Origin: Tenacibaculum soleae
GTDB taxonomy: Bacteria > Bacteroidota > Bacteroidia > Flavobacteriales > Flavobacteriaceae
Direction: 5' to 3'
Assembly (NCBI RefSeq): GCF_001693415.1
Contig: NZ_MAKX01000001.1
Span: 372,300 to 436,299 of the forward strand
Length of the DNA: 64,000 nucleotides
In this document: positions 25,553 through 33,989 of the stretch, one piece after another
Numbering within the stretch: the stretch's first letter is position 1
How the letters are laid out: the number at the start of each line of letters is the position of its first letter
Position numbers and translations under genes: made by a program
Notes under the pieces: generated by a model
Databases searched by the model: none
Told to the model about the DNA's origin: nothing
The model's input: only the letters and a program-made list of their open reading frames with translations

Positions 25553-26335
25553 ATGAAATTCGAAAACATTTTAGTAACTATTGCTAGCGGATTAGCAACT
25601 ATTACCATCAACAGACCAAAAAAATTAAACGCTTTAAATAGTACAACTATAAAAGAATTAAGTATCGCTTTTGAAACTTTAGAAGACGATATTACCGTAA
25701 AAACAATTATTATTACCGGTAGTGGTGAAAAAGCTTTTGTTGCAGGTGCTGATATTGCTGAATTTGCTAATTTCTCTGTAGAAGAAGGAGCACATTTAGC
25801 TAGACTAGGCCAAGAATCTCTTTTTAATTTAGTAGAAAATTTAGCAACACCTGTAATAGCAGCTGTAAATGGTTTTGCCTTGGGAGGCGGGCTAGAATTA
25901 GCGATGGCTTGTCATTTCAGAATAGCATCAGATAATGCAAAAATGGGGTTACCAGAAGTATCTTTAGGAGTAATTCCTGGCTATGGAGGTACGCAACGCT
26001 TACCTCAATTAGTTGGTAAAGGAAAGGCGATGGAATTAATTATGACCGCAGGAATGATCTCTGCACAAGAAGCTAAAGAATGGGGATTAGTAAACCATGT
26101 TGTTAACCTGGAAGAGCTTTTACCTCTAGCTGAAAAATTAGCTAGTAAAATAATGCGTAATTCATCAGTAGCAATTAGTGCTGCTATTAGAGCCGTGAAT
26201 GATAATTTTAAAGATGGTGTTAACGGTTTTGAAACTGAAATAGCTGAATTTGGTGATTCATTTGGAACAGAAGATTTTAAAGAAGGTACTACTGCTTTTT
26301 TAGAAAAAAGAAAACCCAATTTTCCTAATAAATAA
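25553..26335 (+). CDS. Enoyl-CoA hydratase/isomerase
   Basis: 260 residues of the crotonase fold. GADIAEFA and NGFALGGGLELAMACHFRIA form the oxyanion hole, and PEVSLGVIPGYGGTQRLPQLVG supplies the two catalytic glutamates' regions of true enoyl-CoA hydratases. It hydrates short-chain enoyl-CoA in beta-oxidation or butyrate-type metabolism. Four bases follow the kinase stop, so co-transcription is likely; a strong terminator follows. Confidence 0.92.
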   Translation: MKFENILVTIASGLATITINRPKKLNALNSTTIKELSIAFETLEDDITVKTIIITGSGEKAFVAGADIAEFANFSVEEGAHLARLGQESLFNLVENLATPVIAAVNGFALGGGLELAMACHFRIASDNAKMGLPEVSLGVIPGYGGTQRLPQLVGKGKAMELIMTAGMISAQEAKEWGLVNHVVNLEELLPLAEKLASKIMRNSSVAISAAIRAVNDNFKDGVNGFETEIAEFGDSFGTEDFKEGTTAFLEKRKPNFPNK

Positions 26336-26353
26336 AAAATATTATTTAAAATT

Positions 26354-26385
26354 AAAAAAGCATCTAGATAACTAGATGCTTTTTT
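26354..26385. terminator. Terminator after enoyl-CoA hydratase
   Basis: AAAAAAGCATCTAG (26354-26367) and CTAGATGCTTTTTT (26372-26385) form a perfect 14-bp stem with a 4-base loop. It is symmetric, so it could also work from the other strand. Confidence 0.92.
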
Positions 26386-26528
26386 AATTTTAAGGGGAAA
26401 AAATTTATAACTAAGGGGATTATTACTTAATGAAGTAAATATATACATTATTATCAATAAACAGCTAATTTAATTAATTATTTTTCACTAAAACAACACA
26501 TTTACCGAAGCAAAAACCACAAAACACT

Positions 26529-27185
26529 CTATTTCAATGCATTCCATTCAATATAAAATTGCTTTAAAAATGACTCCATATAATTGTGCCTTTGAATTGC
26601 TATTTGTTTCCCTCTTTGAGTATTCATTTTATCTTTTAAAAGTAGTAGCTTTTCATAAAAATGGTTAATTGTTGGCGCTGTTGATTTTTTATACTCATCT
26701 TTTGTCATGTTCAAATTAGGTTTAATTTCTGGGTCATATAAAACCCTATTTTTAAACCCTCCGTAATTAAAACAACGCGCTATACCAATTGCACCAATTG
26801 CATCCAATCTATCTGCATCTTGAATTACAGCTAACTCTGGTGAGCTAAATTTAACTCCATCTGATAAACTTGTTTTATAAGAAATATATTGAATAATATT
26901 TTCTATATGAACAATTGATTCTTCATCCACTTCTTGTTTCTCTAAAAACTTACGTGCTAATTTAGGACCAATTGTTTCATCACCATCATAAAACTTTGCA
27001 TCAGCAATATCGTGTAATAAAGCCCCTAATGAAACGATAAAATTATCAACATTTTCATCTTCAGCTATTAATAAAGCATTTTTGTAAACACGTTCAATAT
27101 GAAACCAATCATGTCCACCTTCTGCACCTTGTAACGTCTTTTTTACAAATACTATGGTGTTTTTTATTGTTTGTTGTGTATCCAT
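26529..27185 (-). CDS. HD-domain phosphohydrolase
   Basis: 218 residues. HDWFHIERVYKNAL, LGALLHDIADAKF and IQDADRLDAIGAIGIARCF give the H...HD...D metal-binding pattern of the small HD hydrolases (YedJ/YpgQ-like). These hydrolyse phosphate esters, often nucleotides; substrate unknown. It lies downstream of asd on the same strand, separated by a terminator, so it is probably expressed separately or by read-through. Confidence 0.88.
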   Translation of the reverse strand: MDTQQTIKNTIVFVKKTLQGAEGGHDWFHIERVYKNALLIAEDENVDNFIVSLGALLHDIADAKFYDGDETIGPKLARKFLEKQEVDEESIVHIENIIQYISYKTSLSDGVKFSSPELAVIQDADRLDAIGAIGIARCFNYGGFKNRVLYDPEIKPNLNMTKDEYKKSTAPTINHFYEKLLLLKDKMNTQRGKQIAIQRHNYMESFLKQFYIEWNALK

Positions 27186-27199
27186 TTTTCAAAAATAAA

Positions 27200-27226
27200 A
27201 ATCCTGTGTTAAAAAAACACAGGATT
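27200..27226 (-). terminator. Terminator of asd
   Basis: AATCCTGTGTT (27200-27210) and AACACAGGATT (27216-27226) form an 11-bp perfect stem with a 5-base loop, followed on the minus strand by a T-rich run. It is located between asd and the HD gene. Confidence 0.88.
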
Positions 27227-27251
27227 CTAATAACTAAGACAATTTTTATGT

Positions 27252-28241
27252 CTAAATTAAATTATTAGCCACTAAATACTCGGCTATTTGTATTGTATTT
27301 GTTGCTGCTCCTTTACGTAAGTTATCAGAAACAACCCATAGGTTTAACGTGTTTTCTTGCGATTCATCTCTACGAATTCTTCCTACAAAAACCTCATCCT
27401 TATTATGTGCTGTTATTGGCATCGGATACAAATTATTTGCTAAATCATCTTGTACAATAACTCCATCTGTATTGTTTAAAATTTCACGAACTTCTTGTAA
27501 ATCAAAATCATTATTAAACTGTACATTTACTGCCTCTGAATGCCCTCCTGCTGTTGGAATTCTTACTGCAGTTGCCGTTACAGAAAAAGAATCATCTCGT
27601 AAAATTTTCTTAGGCTCTTTTACCAATTTCATTTCTTCTTTGGTGTAACCATTTTCTAAAAAAACATCGCAATGTGGTAAAGCATTTCTTCCTATTTTAT
27701 GAGGATACGCCATCTCTCCATCAATACCAGCTTCTTCATTATTTAATTGTGTTACTGCTTTTACTCCTGTTCCTGAAACAGATTGGTATGTAGATATTAC
27801 CACACGTTTCATAGTATATTTTTTATGTAACGGTGCTAACGCCATTACTAACTGAATTGTAGAACAGTTAGGGTTCGCAATAATTTTATCATCAACAGTT
27901 AAAACATCTCCATTGATTTCAGGAACCACTAGTTTTTTTGTTGGATCCATTCTCCAAGCCGATGAGTTATCGATAACAGTTGTACCAACCTCGGCAAACT
28001 TTGGAGCCCATGCTAACGAAGTATCTCCTCCTGCAGAAAACAACGCAACATCTGGTTTCATTGCTACTGCGGTTGCTAAAGTTACCACCGTATAATCGAT
28101 ACCATTATAATTTATTTTTTTTCCAGCAGAACGTTCTGAAGCAACAGGAATTAATTCTGTTACCTTAAAATTTCTTTCTGCTAATACTTTTAACATTACG
28201 TTTCCTACCATTCCGGTAGCACCAACAACTGCAACTTTCAT
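27252..28241 (-). CDS. asd: Aspartate-semialdehyde dehydrogenase
   Basis: 329 residues. The NADP-binding GATGMVGNVMLKVL is at the N-terminus and the catalytic Cys126 lies in NPNCSTIQ. SGTGVKAVTQLNNEE and HSEAVNVQFN complete the substrate region. It reduces aspartyl phosphate to the semialdehyde in the lysine, threonine and methionine pathway, and provides the precursor of diaminopimelate. Single-gene unit with its own terminator. Confidence 0.95.
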   Translation of the reverse strand: MKVAVVGATGMVGNVMLKVLAERNFKVTELIPVASERSAGKKINYNGIDYTVVTLATAVAMKPDVALFSAGGDTSLAWAPKFAEVGTTVIDNSSAWRMDPTKKLVVPEINGDVLTVDDKIIANPNCSTIQLVMALAPLHKKYTMKRVVISTYQSVSGTGVKAVTQLNNEEAGIDGEMAYPHKIGRNALPHCDVFLENGYTKEEMKLVKEPKKILRDDSFSVTATAVRIPTAGGHSEAVNVQFNNDFDLQEVREILNNTDGVIVQDDLANNLYPMPITAHNKDEVFVGRIRRDESQENTLNLWVVSDNLRKGAATNTIQIAEYLVANNLI

Positions 28242-28392
28242 TTTTTAATGTGTTACTAAAATTAATATATACAAAGGTTTAAAAAAATTGAATTAGTTGT
28301 ATCTGTTTTTATTGATATTTTTAAGTAAAGTTTAAAAAATATCAAATTAATTCAAAAAGTATGTTTTTAAACAGTTAAGAGCAAAAAAACTG

Positions 28393-28400
28393 TACATTTG
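28393..28400 (+). promoter_or_regulatory. -7 element of trhO
   Basis: TACATTTG fits TAnnTTTG; it lies 53 bases before the ATG at 28454. A clear TTG at the -33 position is missing. Confidence 0.5.
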
Positions 28401-28453
28401 TAGCGATTTTTTTATAAATCAAAAACATTTTGTAAAACTTAAAAAAGTATAGC

Positions 28454-29485
28454 ATGCAACTGTACAACAAGTTAAGCGCAAAAGAACGCGCTACTTTAAT
28501 TGACGAAGCGGGAAAAGACCGTTTAACCATTTCTTTCTATCAATATTACAAGATAGAAAATCCACAAATTTTTAGAGATAAATTATTTATCGAATGGAAC
28601 GGGCTTGATGTTCTTGGTAGAACCTATGTTTCTTACGAAGGTATCAATGCGCAAATTTCTGTTCCAGCAGAAAATTTCTTAAAATTAAAAGAACAACTAG
28701 ATGCGATTTCTTTTTTAAAAGATATTCGTTTAAACGTTGCAGTTGAACAAGACAATAAATCGTTTTTAAAATTAAAAGTAAAGGTTCGTAACAAAATTGT
28801 TGCTGATGGGTTAAATGACAACACTTTTGATGTTACTAACAAAGGAATACACTTAAACGCCAAGGAATTTAACGAAATGTTAGCCAATCCAAATACGGTT
28901 TGTGTTGATATGCGCAACCATTACGAAAGTGAAATTGGGCATTTTGATGGGGCTGTAACCCCGGATGTTGATACATTTAGAGATTCGTTAGATATTATTG
29001 AAGAAGATTTAAAAGATAATAAAGAAGATAAAAACTTATTGATGTATTGTACTGGCGGAATTCGTTGTGAAAAAGCTTCTGCATACTATAAACACAAAGG
29101 TTTTAAAAATGTTTTTCAGTTAGAAGGCGGAATTATAGAATACACTCGACAAGTAAAAGACGAAGGAATAGAAAATAAATTTATTGGTAAAAATTTTGTT
29201 TTCGACCACCGAAGAGCCGAGCGTATTACCGATGATGTAATTTCTAATTGTCATCAATGCGGTAAAGCTTGCGACACACATACAAATTGTGCCAACGAAG
29301 CGTGTCATTTACTTTTTATTCAATGCAGTGAATGCGCCGAGAAAACCGAAAATACTTGTTCTACTAATTGCCAAGAAATAATCCAATTATCTTTTGAAGA
29401 GCAAAAAGAATTGCGAAAAGGGAAAGGAAATAGCAATAAGATATTTAAAAAAGGACGGTCAGAAGTTTTAAAATTTAAAAAATAA
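28454..29485 (+). CDS. trhO: tRNA uridine(34) hydroxylase (rhodanese family)
   Basis: 343 residues: an N-terminal acylphosphatase-like domain (about 20-115), a rhodanese domain with Cys199 in MYCTGGIRCEKASAYYKHKG, and a Cys-rich C-terminal segment with CHQCGKACDTHTNC and CSECAEKTENTC, probably binding zinc. TrhO (YceA) hydroxylates uridine 34 of certain tRNAs in the prephenate-independent route. A stand-alone gene with a perfect palindromic terminator after it. Confidence 0.92.
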   Translation: MQLYNKLSAKERATLIDEAGKDRLTISFYQYYKIENPQIFRDKLFIEWNGLDVLGRTYVSYEGINAQISVPAENFLKLKEQLDAISFLKDIRLNVAVEQDNKSFLKLKVKVRNKIVADGLNDNTFDVTNKGIHLNAKEFNEMLANPNTVCVDMRNHYESEIGHFDGAVTPDVDTFRDSLDIIEEDLKDNKEDKNLLMYCTGGIRCEKASAYYKHKGFKNVFQLEGGIIEYTRQVKDEGIENKFIGKNFVFDHRRAERITDDVISNCHQCGKACDTHTNCANEACHLLFIQCSECAEKTENTCSTNCQEIIQLSFEEQKELRKGKGNSNKIFKKGRSEVLKFKK

Positions 29486-29493
29486 AACAAATC

Positions 29494-29520
29494 AAAAGCA
29501 CTCAATTGAGTGCTTTTTTC
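29494..29520 (+). terminator. Palindromic terminator after trhO
   Basis: AAAAGCACTCAA (29494-29505) is directly followed by its reverse complement TTGAGTGCTTTT (29506-29517) and more T. Confidence 0.88.
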
Positions 29521-29562
29521 TTTTTAAATATGTAATTTTATATTCTAACTATACCCTAAAAA

Positions 29563-30645
29563 ATGCCGCTGAAACCACCTTATCGTAAAATTATTCATGT
29601 TGATATGGATGCCTTTTATGCTTCGGTAGAACAGCTCGATAATCCTAAATTAAGAAACAAACCACTTGCTGTTGGTGGTAATGAAATTCGCGGTGTAGTT
29701 TCTGCTGCAAGTTATGAGGCTCGAAAATTCGGAGTTAAATCTGCAATGAGTGGATTTTTAGCTAAAAAAAAATGTCCCCATCTAATTTTTGTTCCGCCCA
29801 GATTTGATCGATATAAAGAAATATCATCTAAAATTAGGGCTATATTTTATGATTATACCGATTTGGTTGAACCACTTTCTTTAGATGAAGCCTATTTAGA
29901 TGTTACTGAAAATAAAAAAAGTAATTTATCTGCTAGTTTAATTGCTCAAGAAATTAGGCAACGTATTTGGGATGAACTACAATTAAGAGCATCCGCAGGA
30001 ATATCAATCAATAAATTTGTTGCAAAAATTGCCTCGGATATTAATAAACCTAACGGGCAAAAAACAATAAATCCAGAAGAAGTAATTCCTTTTTTAGAAG
30101 AATTGCCTGTAAATAAATTTTATGGCGTTGGTAAAGTTACAGCGGCTAAAATGCATAATTTAGGTATATTTAAAGGCATTGATTTAAAGAATAAGACTCT
30201 CGAAGAACTATCTTTATTGTTTGGTAAATCTGGCTTGCATTATTACAATATTGTGAGAGGAATTCACAACAGCAAAGTAAAACCTGACAGGGTTAGAAAA
30301 TCAATCGCTGCCGAAATTACTTTTAATGAAAACTTATCATCTGAAGTTTTTATGTTGCAGCGCCTTGATAAAATTGCTGATGAATTAGAGCGTAGAATGC
30401 AAAAACATAGTACCAAAGGTAAAACAGTCACTTTAAAGATTAAATACAGTGATTTTACTCAACAAACCAGAAGTAAAACTGTAAACCATTATATTCAAGA
30501 TAAAAAAGAATTTTATCCGATAGTAAAAGAACTTTTATATCAAGATGTTTTAAAAAATTCTGTTCGATTACTTGGTATTTCATTTAGTAATTTAAATACT
30601 AAAAAAAAAGAATCAACATGGGTTCAATTAAAATTTAACTTCTAA
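29563..30645 (+). CDS. dinB: DNA polymerase IV (Y family)
   Basis: 360 residues. DMDAFYASVEQLDNP carries the first catalytic Asp and steric gate, and SLDEAYLDVTE the second acidic pair. ASAGISINKFVAKIASD and the helix-hairpin-helix region around VGKVTAAKMHNLG follow, then the little-finger domain. It performs error-prone translesion synthesis. The stop overlaps the converging kinase stop by 4 bases. No LexA-type palindrome is obvious upstream. Confidence 0.95.
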   Translation: MPLKPPYRKIIHVDMDAFYASVEQLDNPKLRNKPLAVGGNEIRGVVSAASYEARKFGVKSAMSGFLAKKKCPHLIFVPPRFDRYKEISSKIRAIFYDYTDLVEPLSLDEAYLDVTENKKSNLSASLIAQEIRQRIWDELQLRASAGISINKFVAKIASDINKPNGQKTINPEEVIPFLEELPVNKFYGVGKVTAAKMHNLGIFKGIDLKNKTLEELSLLFGKSGLHYYNIVRGIHNSKVKPDRVRKSIAAEITFNENLSSEVFMLQRLDKIADELERRMQKHSTKGKTVTLKIKYSDFTQQTRSKTVNHYIQDKKEFYPIVKELLYQDVLKNSVRLLGISFSNLNTKKKESTWVQLKFNF

Positions 30646-32555
30646 ACCAAAGGTATTTTTAACGATACTATGGTACCACATGCATTATCATTTTCGTCAA
30701 CTAAATCTGTATAATCCAATGAATAATCATTCTCAAATTGCACCGAAAAATTACTTAATCGTTCTTTGGTTAAATTTATTCCAATTGATTTTCGATTTAA
30801 TGTTTTATTACTCTTAATTCTAAAAGCTTCTTTACGTCCTACCCCATTATCTTCTATATCTATTTGATAAAATTTTTCAGATAATTTATTTACAGATAAT
30901 TTTATTTTTTTTTCTCCTTTTTTTGAAGACAAACCATGCCAAATAGAATTTTCTAAAAAAGGTTGCAAAACTAAAGGAGGAATTTTAACTGTCTCTAAAT
31001 TGAGGTTTTTATTAAAATTCTCTTCATAATCTATTTCATTTGAAAACCGAATATTTTCAATACTCATATATAGCCCCATCGTTTTCAACTCTTCTCCAAG
31101 AGTTACCTCCTTTACAGTAGATGACTCTAATATGCTACGAATTAACTTTGAAAACTTATTTAAATACCGAACAGCATTTTTTTGTTCATTATTTATAATA
31201 TATAATTTTATCGAATTTAGTGCATTAAATACAAAATGTGGATTCATTTGAATACGTAAAGCATCTTGTTCTAAATGTAAAATTTGCTTATCATTTTTCA
31301 ATAAATTTTGTCGATAAATTGAATACAATAACACCCCGAATAAAGCAATAGATACTAATGCTATTATTAAGATGTTACGGTTTCTTAATAACTTTAACTT
31401 AGCTATTTCATTTTCCTTTGCTAAATCTTTTATTTTATTAGTGTGTACTTCACTATCATACTTATTAATAAGACTGTTCATATACCTAATATTATTATTA
31501 CTAGATATTTGATTTTCTAACTCCATTGATTTATGATAAAAGTCTAATGCTTTTTTATAATTTCCTTTTTTCTGATGTAATTCAGATAAATGATTATATG
31601 TTGAAACCAAATTTGAAGGAAGGTTATTTTTTAATCCTATTTTTAAAGATTTTTTTAAATATTCCGCTGCTTTTTTATATTTATTTAATTTTATAGATAC
31701 CCAACCTAAAGTGTTATATACTTCGGATAAGTAATAATTATTTCCTATTTTTTCAATAGCAGTAACTACTTCTGTAATGTAATTATTAGCTTCTTCAAAA
31801 GCTCCTTTTTTAATTAAAACGGCTGCAATACTATTATGACAAATTACTTTCCCTAAACTATCATTATTTAAATTATTATAAAACAATGATTTTTTATAAC
31901 TATTTAAGGCTATATCTATATTTCCAATATTTTTATGCGCAAACCCAATGTTTTGATAATTTATAGCTAAACCCCTTATATCTTCAAGTTTTTCTTGTAT
32001 TATAATTGATTCTTTAAATTTATCTAATGCTTTTTCATACTGTTTAAGTGTTAAATAAATATTTCCAATACTATTTATTGCAATACTTTTACTTTTCTTT
32101 AAATCATTAGAAGTAATACCTATTTTATTTATAATTTCTAAAGATTGTTGATGATAATTTAATGCTGATCTAATTTTATCTTGACGCCTGTAAACAACTC
32201 CTAATTGATTTAATGTTACTATTTCAGCTTCAATACTATTTATTGTTTTTATTATTTTTAACGCTTCATTATATTTTTTAATTGCTTTATTGTATACAGC
32301 TTTGTTTCTATAAGAACGCCCTTGAATATTTTTTGCATAAACAACCCCTAAAAGATAATTATTTTGCTTACTATTTTCTAAAAGAAAGTTTGTTTCTTGA
32401 TCGGTAAAATAAACGTTGTTAAAGAATTTTTGAAGTTTAAAATAGTTCTGTTCTTTTTTTTCTATTCCTGCTAATATTAAACTATCTACATTTTTTTGAG
32501 ATAGACAAATACTAGTTATCAAACAAAATAAAACTATTATAAAGGTGTTTTTCAT
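30642..32555 (-). CDS. TPR-containing LytS-type sensor histidine kinase
   Basis: 637 residues. A signal sequence (about 1-18) precedes an extracytoplasmic stack of tetratricopeptide repeats (about 55-365, e.g. LNQLGVVYRRQDKIRSALNY, AINYQNIGFAHKNIGNIDIA), one transmembrane helix (about 393-413), then His_kinase domain with MNPHFVFNALNSIKLYI and a HATPase region with IDIEDNGVGRKEA. The regulator gene lies upstream with a 2-base gap. The TPR stack in place of a classical sensor is common in Bacteroidota; the signal is unknown. Confidence 0.92.
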   Translation of the reverse strand: MKNTFIIVLFCLITSICLSQKNVDSLILAGIEKKEQNYFKLQKFFNNVYFTDQETNFLLENSKQNNYLLGVVYAKNIQGRSYRNKAVYNKAIKKYNEALKIIKTINSIEAEIVTLNQLGVVYRRQDKIRSALNYHQQSLEIINKIGITSNDLKKSKSIAINSIGNIYLTLKQYEKALDKFKESIIIQEKLEDIRGLAINYQNIGFAHKNIGNIDIALNSYKKSLFYNNLNNDSLGKVICHNSIAAVLIKKGAFEEANNYITEVVTAIEKIGNNYYLSEVYNTLGWVSIKLNKYKKAAEYLKKSLKIGLKNNLPSNLVSTYNHLSELHQKKGNYKKALDFYHKSMELENQISSNNNIRYMNSLINKYDSEVHTNKIKDLAKENEIAKLKLLRNRNILIIALVSIALFGVLLYSIYRQNLLKNDKQILHLEQDALRIQMNPHFVFNALNSIKLYIINNEQKNAVRYLNKFSKLIRSILESSTVKEVTLGEELKTMGLYMSIENIRFSNEIDYEENFNKNLNLETVKIPPLVLQPFLENSIWHGLSSKKGEKKIKLSVNKLSEKFYQIDIEDNGVGRKEAFRIKSNKTLNRKSIGINLTKERLSNFSVQFENDYSLDYTDLVDENDNACGTIVSLKIPLV

Positions 32556-32557
32556 TA

Positions 32558-33292
32558 TTAAAATTTATCTAAAAAGTCAGATTTTCTTTGACGTGAAACA
32601 GGTATTTTATGGTTATCTTCTAATACGATATATCCATCAGATTTTAAAAACTCTTTAATTTTATTTAAATTTACTACAAATGAATTATGAATTCTAAAAA
32701 AATGTTCATCAGGTAATAATGAGTTTACTTCTTTTAACTTTTTTGTTACTACTATTTTTTTATTGTTAACTGTATGTATAGAAGAATAATTACCATCAGA
32801 TTCAACAAATAAAATATCTGATTCTTCTAAAAAAATTAATTTTCCATCAGTATTTATAGTAATTTTTCTTTTATTAAATTTTTTATTGAATTTTAAGAGT
32901 ATTTCTTCAAACTTATCATTATTTGTATTTTTGGTATGATAGGTCTTAATTCTTTTTATTGTTTCCTCTAAATCGTCTGAATCCACAGGTTTTAGAAGGT
33001 AATCAATAGCTTCATTTTTTAATGCTTTTATAGCATACTCATTATAGGCTGTTGTAATTACAATTGCAAAATCTTTTTTCTTTAATTTTTCAAGTAATTG
33101 AAAGCCATCCATCGTAGGCATTTCAATATCTAAAAAAAGACAATCAATAGTATTTTCATTAATATACTTTATCGCCTTTTCTGCTTCGGTAAAGGTTTTT
33201 ATAACTTCTAAATCATTATTAAAATTAGATAACTCCCAAGTAAGACCTTGTATTGCTTTTGGTTCATCATCTACAATTACGGCTTTCAACAT
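32558..33292 (-). CDS. LytTR-family response regulator
   Basis: 244 residues: receiver domain (1-125) with Asp in LFLDIEMPTMDGFQLLEKL and the Lys in YLLKPVDSDD; LytTR DNA-binding domain (about 145-244) with FVESDGNYSSIHTV and FFRIHNSFVVNLNKI. It should be phosphorylated by the TPR kinase encoded immediately downstream. Targets are unknown; the adjacent 33.3-34.0 kb gap with a candidate small RNA on the opposite strand is one place to look for binding sites. Confidence 0.93.
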   Translation of the reverse strand: MLKAVIVDDEPKAIQGLTWELSNFNNDLEVIKTFTEAEKAIKYINENTIDCLFLDIEMPTMDGFQLLEKLKKKDFAIVITTAYNEYAIKALKNEAIDYLLKPVDSDDLEETIKRIKTYHTKNTNNDKFEEILLKFNKKFNKRKITINTDGKLIFLEESDILFVESDGNYSSIHTVNNKKIVVTKKLKEVNSLLPDEHFFRIHNSFVVNLNKIKEFLKSDGYIVLEDNHKIPVSRQRKSDFLDKF

Positions 33293-33465
33293 TTACTACT
33301 TTTTTAATCAAATATAACTTATATTAATGCAATATTAAAACGCAAAAAGTAGTGAAACAACACTTAAACTCCACAAAAAACACCTAAAACCACAAAACAA
33401 AAACCATTTATACATTAATAAACACCATTTACACATTAACTATTTTATAAAATATATTTACATAG

Positions 33466-33473
33466 TATGTTTG
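33466..33473 (+). promoter_or_regulatory. -7 element of a candidate small RNA
   Basis: TATGTTTG fits TAnnTTTG. It lies just before a short transcript with its own terminator. No clear TTG at -33 is seen, so an activator may be needed. Confidence 0.5.
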
Positions 33474-33478
33474 CACTG

Positions 33479-33570
33479 TAATACACGAGGAAATCGTATT
33501 GATAAATTGGGGGATTAATCAATAATGATAATAATAAAAAGCACTACTATTTAGTAGTGCTTTTACTTTT
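33479..33570 (+). ncRNA. Candidate small RNA of about 90 nt
   Basis: Predicted from a -7 element (33466-33473) to a perfect terminator (33537-33564 plus T-rich tail). Inside, TATTGAT (33497-33503) pairs with ATCAATA (33518-33524), exposing a G-rich loop that contains five consecutive G, a feature able to pair with C-rich mRNA. A 9-codon frame (ATG 33525 to TAG 33554) runs into the terminator, so a leader peptide is an alternative. It lies next to the LytTR regulator gene, in a gap without a real gene. Neither expression nor conservation can be shown here. Confidence 0.45.
33537..33564. terminator. Terminator of the candidate small RNA
   Basis: AAAAGCACTACTA and TAGTAGTGCTTTT form a 13-bp perfect stem around a two-base centre, followed by a T-rich tail on the + strand. 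It could also stop transcripts of the DUF1761 remnant on the minus strand. Confidence 0.85.
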
Positions 33571-33594
33571 ATATAACTTTAACAGTTATTTTAT

Positions 33595-33884
33595 TTATAC
33601 CCATTTACATAATACACCTCCTATAATAGCTAAAATCACTAATCAATAACTGGTATTAATTGCTATATATTTAAAACTTTTTCTTTCAAATATTACTAAA
33701 GTTTGTAACAAAAAAGCTATTAAAAACTAGCTACATATGACAATCCGAAAAACATTACTATATTACCCCCTTTTAAACTTTCTTCAGTAAACTCCATTTC
33801 TTTCATCCATGATTTTGCAAAAAGTGGTCCATACCAAATAAACCCTACAATTATAGGTAGAAATGCTGTTAATACGCATATCAA
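33595..33884 (-). pseudogene. Decayed DUF1761 membrane protein gene
   Basis: Read on the minus strand from about 33884 (TTG), the frame encodes a recognisable DUF1761 N-terminus (LTAFLPIIVGFIWYGPLF, then SWMKEMEFTEESLKGGN and MFFGLSYVASF) and stops at TAA. One extra T in the T run there would restore the frame to FLIAFLLQTLVIFERKSF. That stretch joins directly to the family's C-terminal part; the middle of about 50 residues is missing. A further TGA (33643-33645) sits where Trp would be expected (NTSY-stop-LVILAIIGGVLCKW). So a frameshift, an internal deletion and a nonsense codon are present. Confidence 0.75.
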
Positions 33885-33936
33885 AAATTAAATTTAATTT
33901 TTATAAACCTATGATTTATAGTTAAATATAATAATA

Positions 33937-33966
33937 AAAAGCATCAAATAAATATTTGATGCTTTT
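33937..33966 (-). terminator. Terminator of the DUF4837 gene and its operon
   Basis: AAAAGCATCAAATA (33937-33950) and TATTTGATGCTTTT (33953-33966) form a 14-bp perfect stem around AA. It closes the long minus-strand operon that ends at 33990. Confidence 0.9.
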
Positions 33967-33989
33967 CAATAGATTCCTGTATATTTCAA

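Noticed and set aside
33525..33554. 9-codon frame within the candidate small RNA, as a separate gene
   Set aside because: It is too short to support, and its codons are partly the terminator stem. It is mentioned only as an alternative in the small RNA entry.
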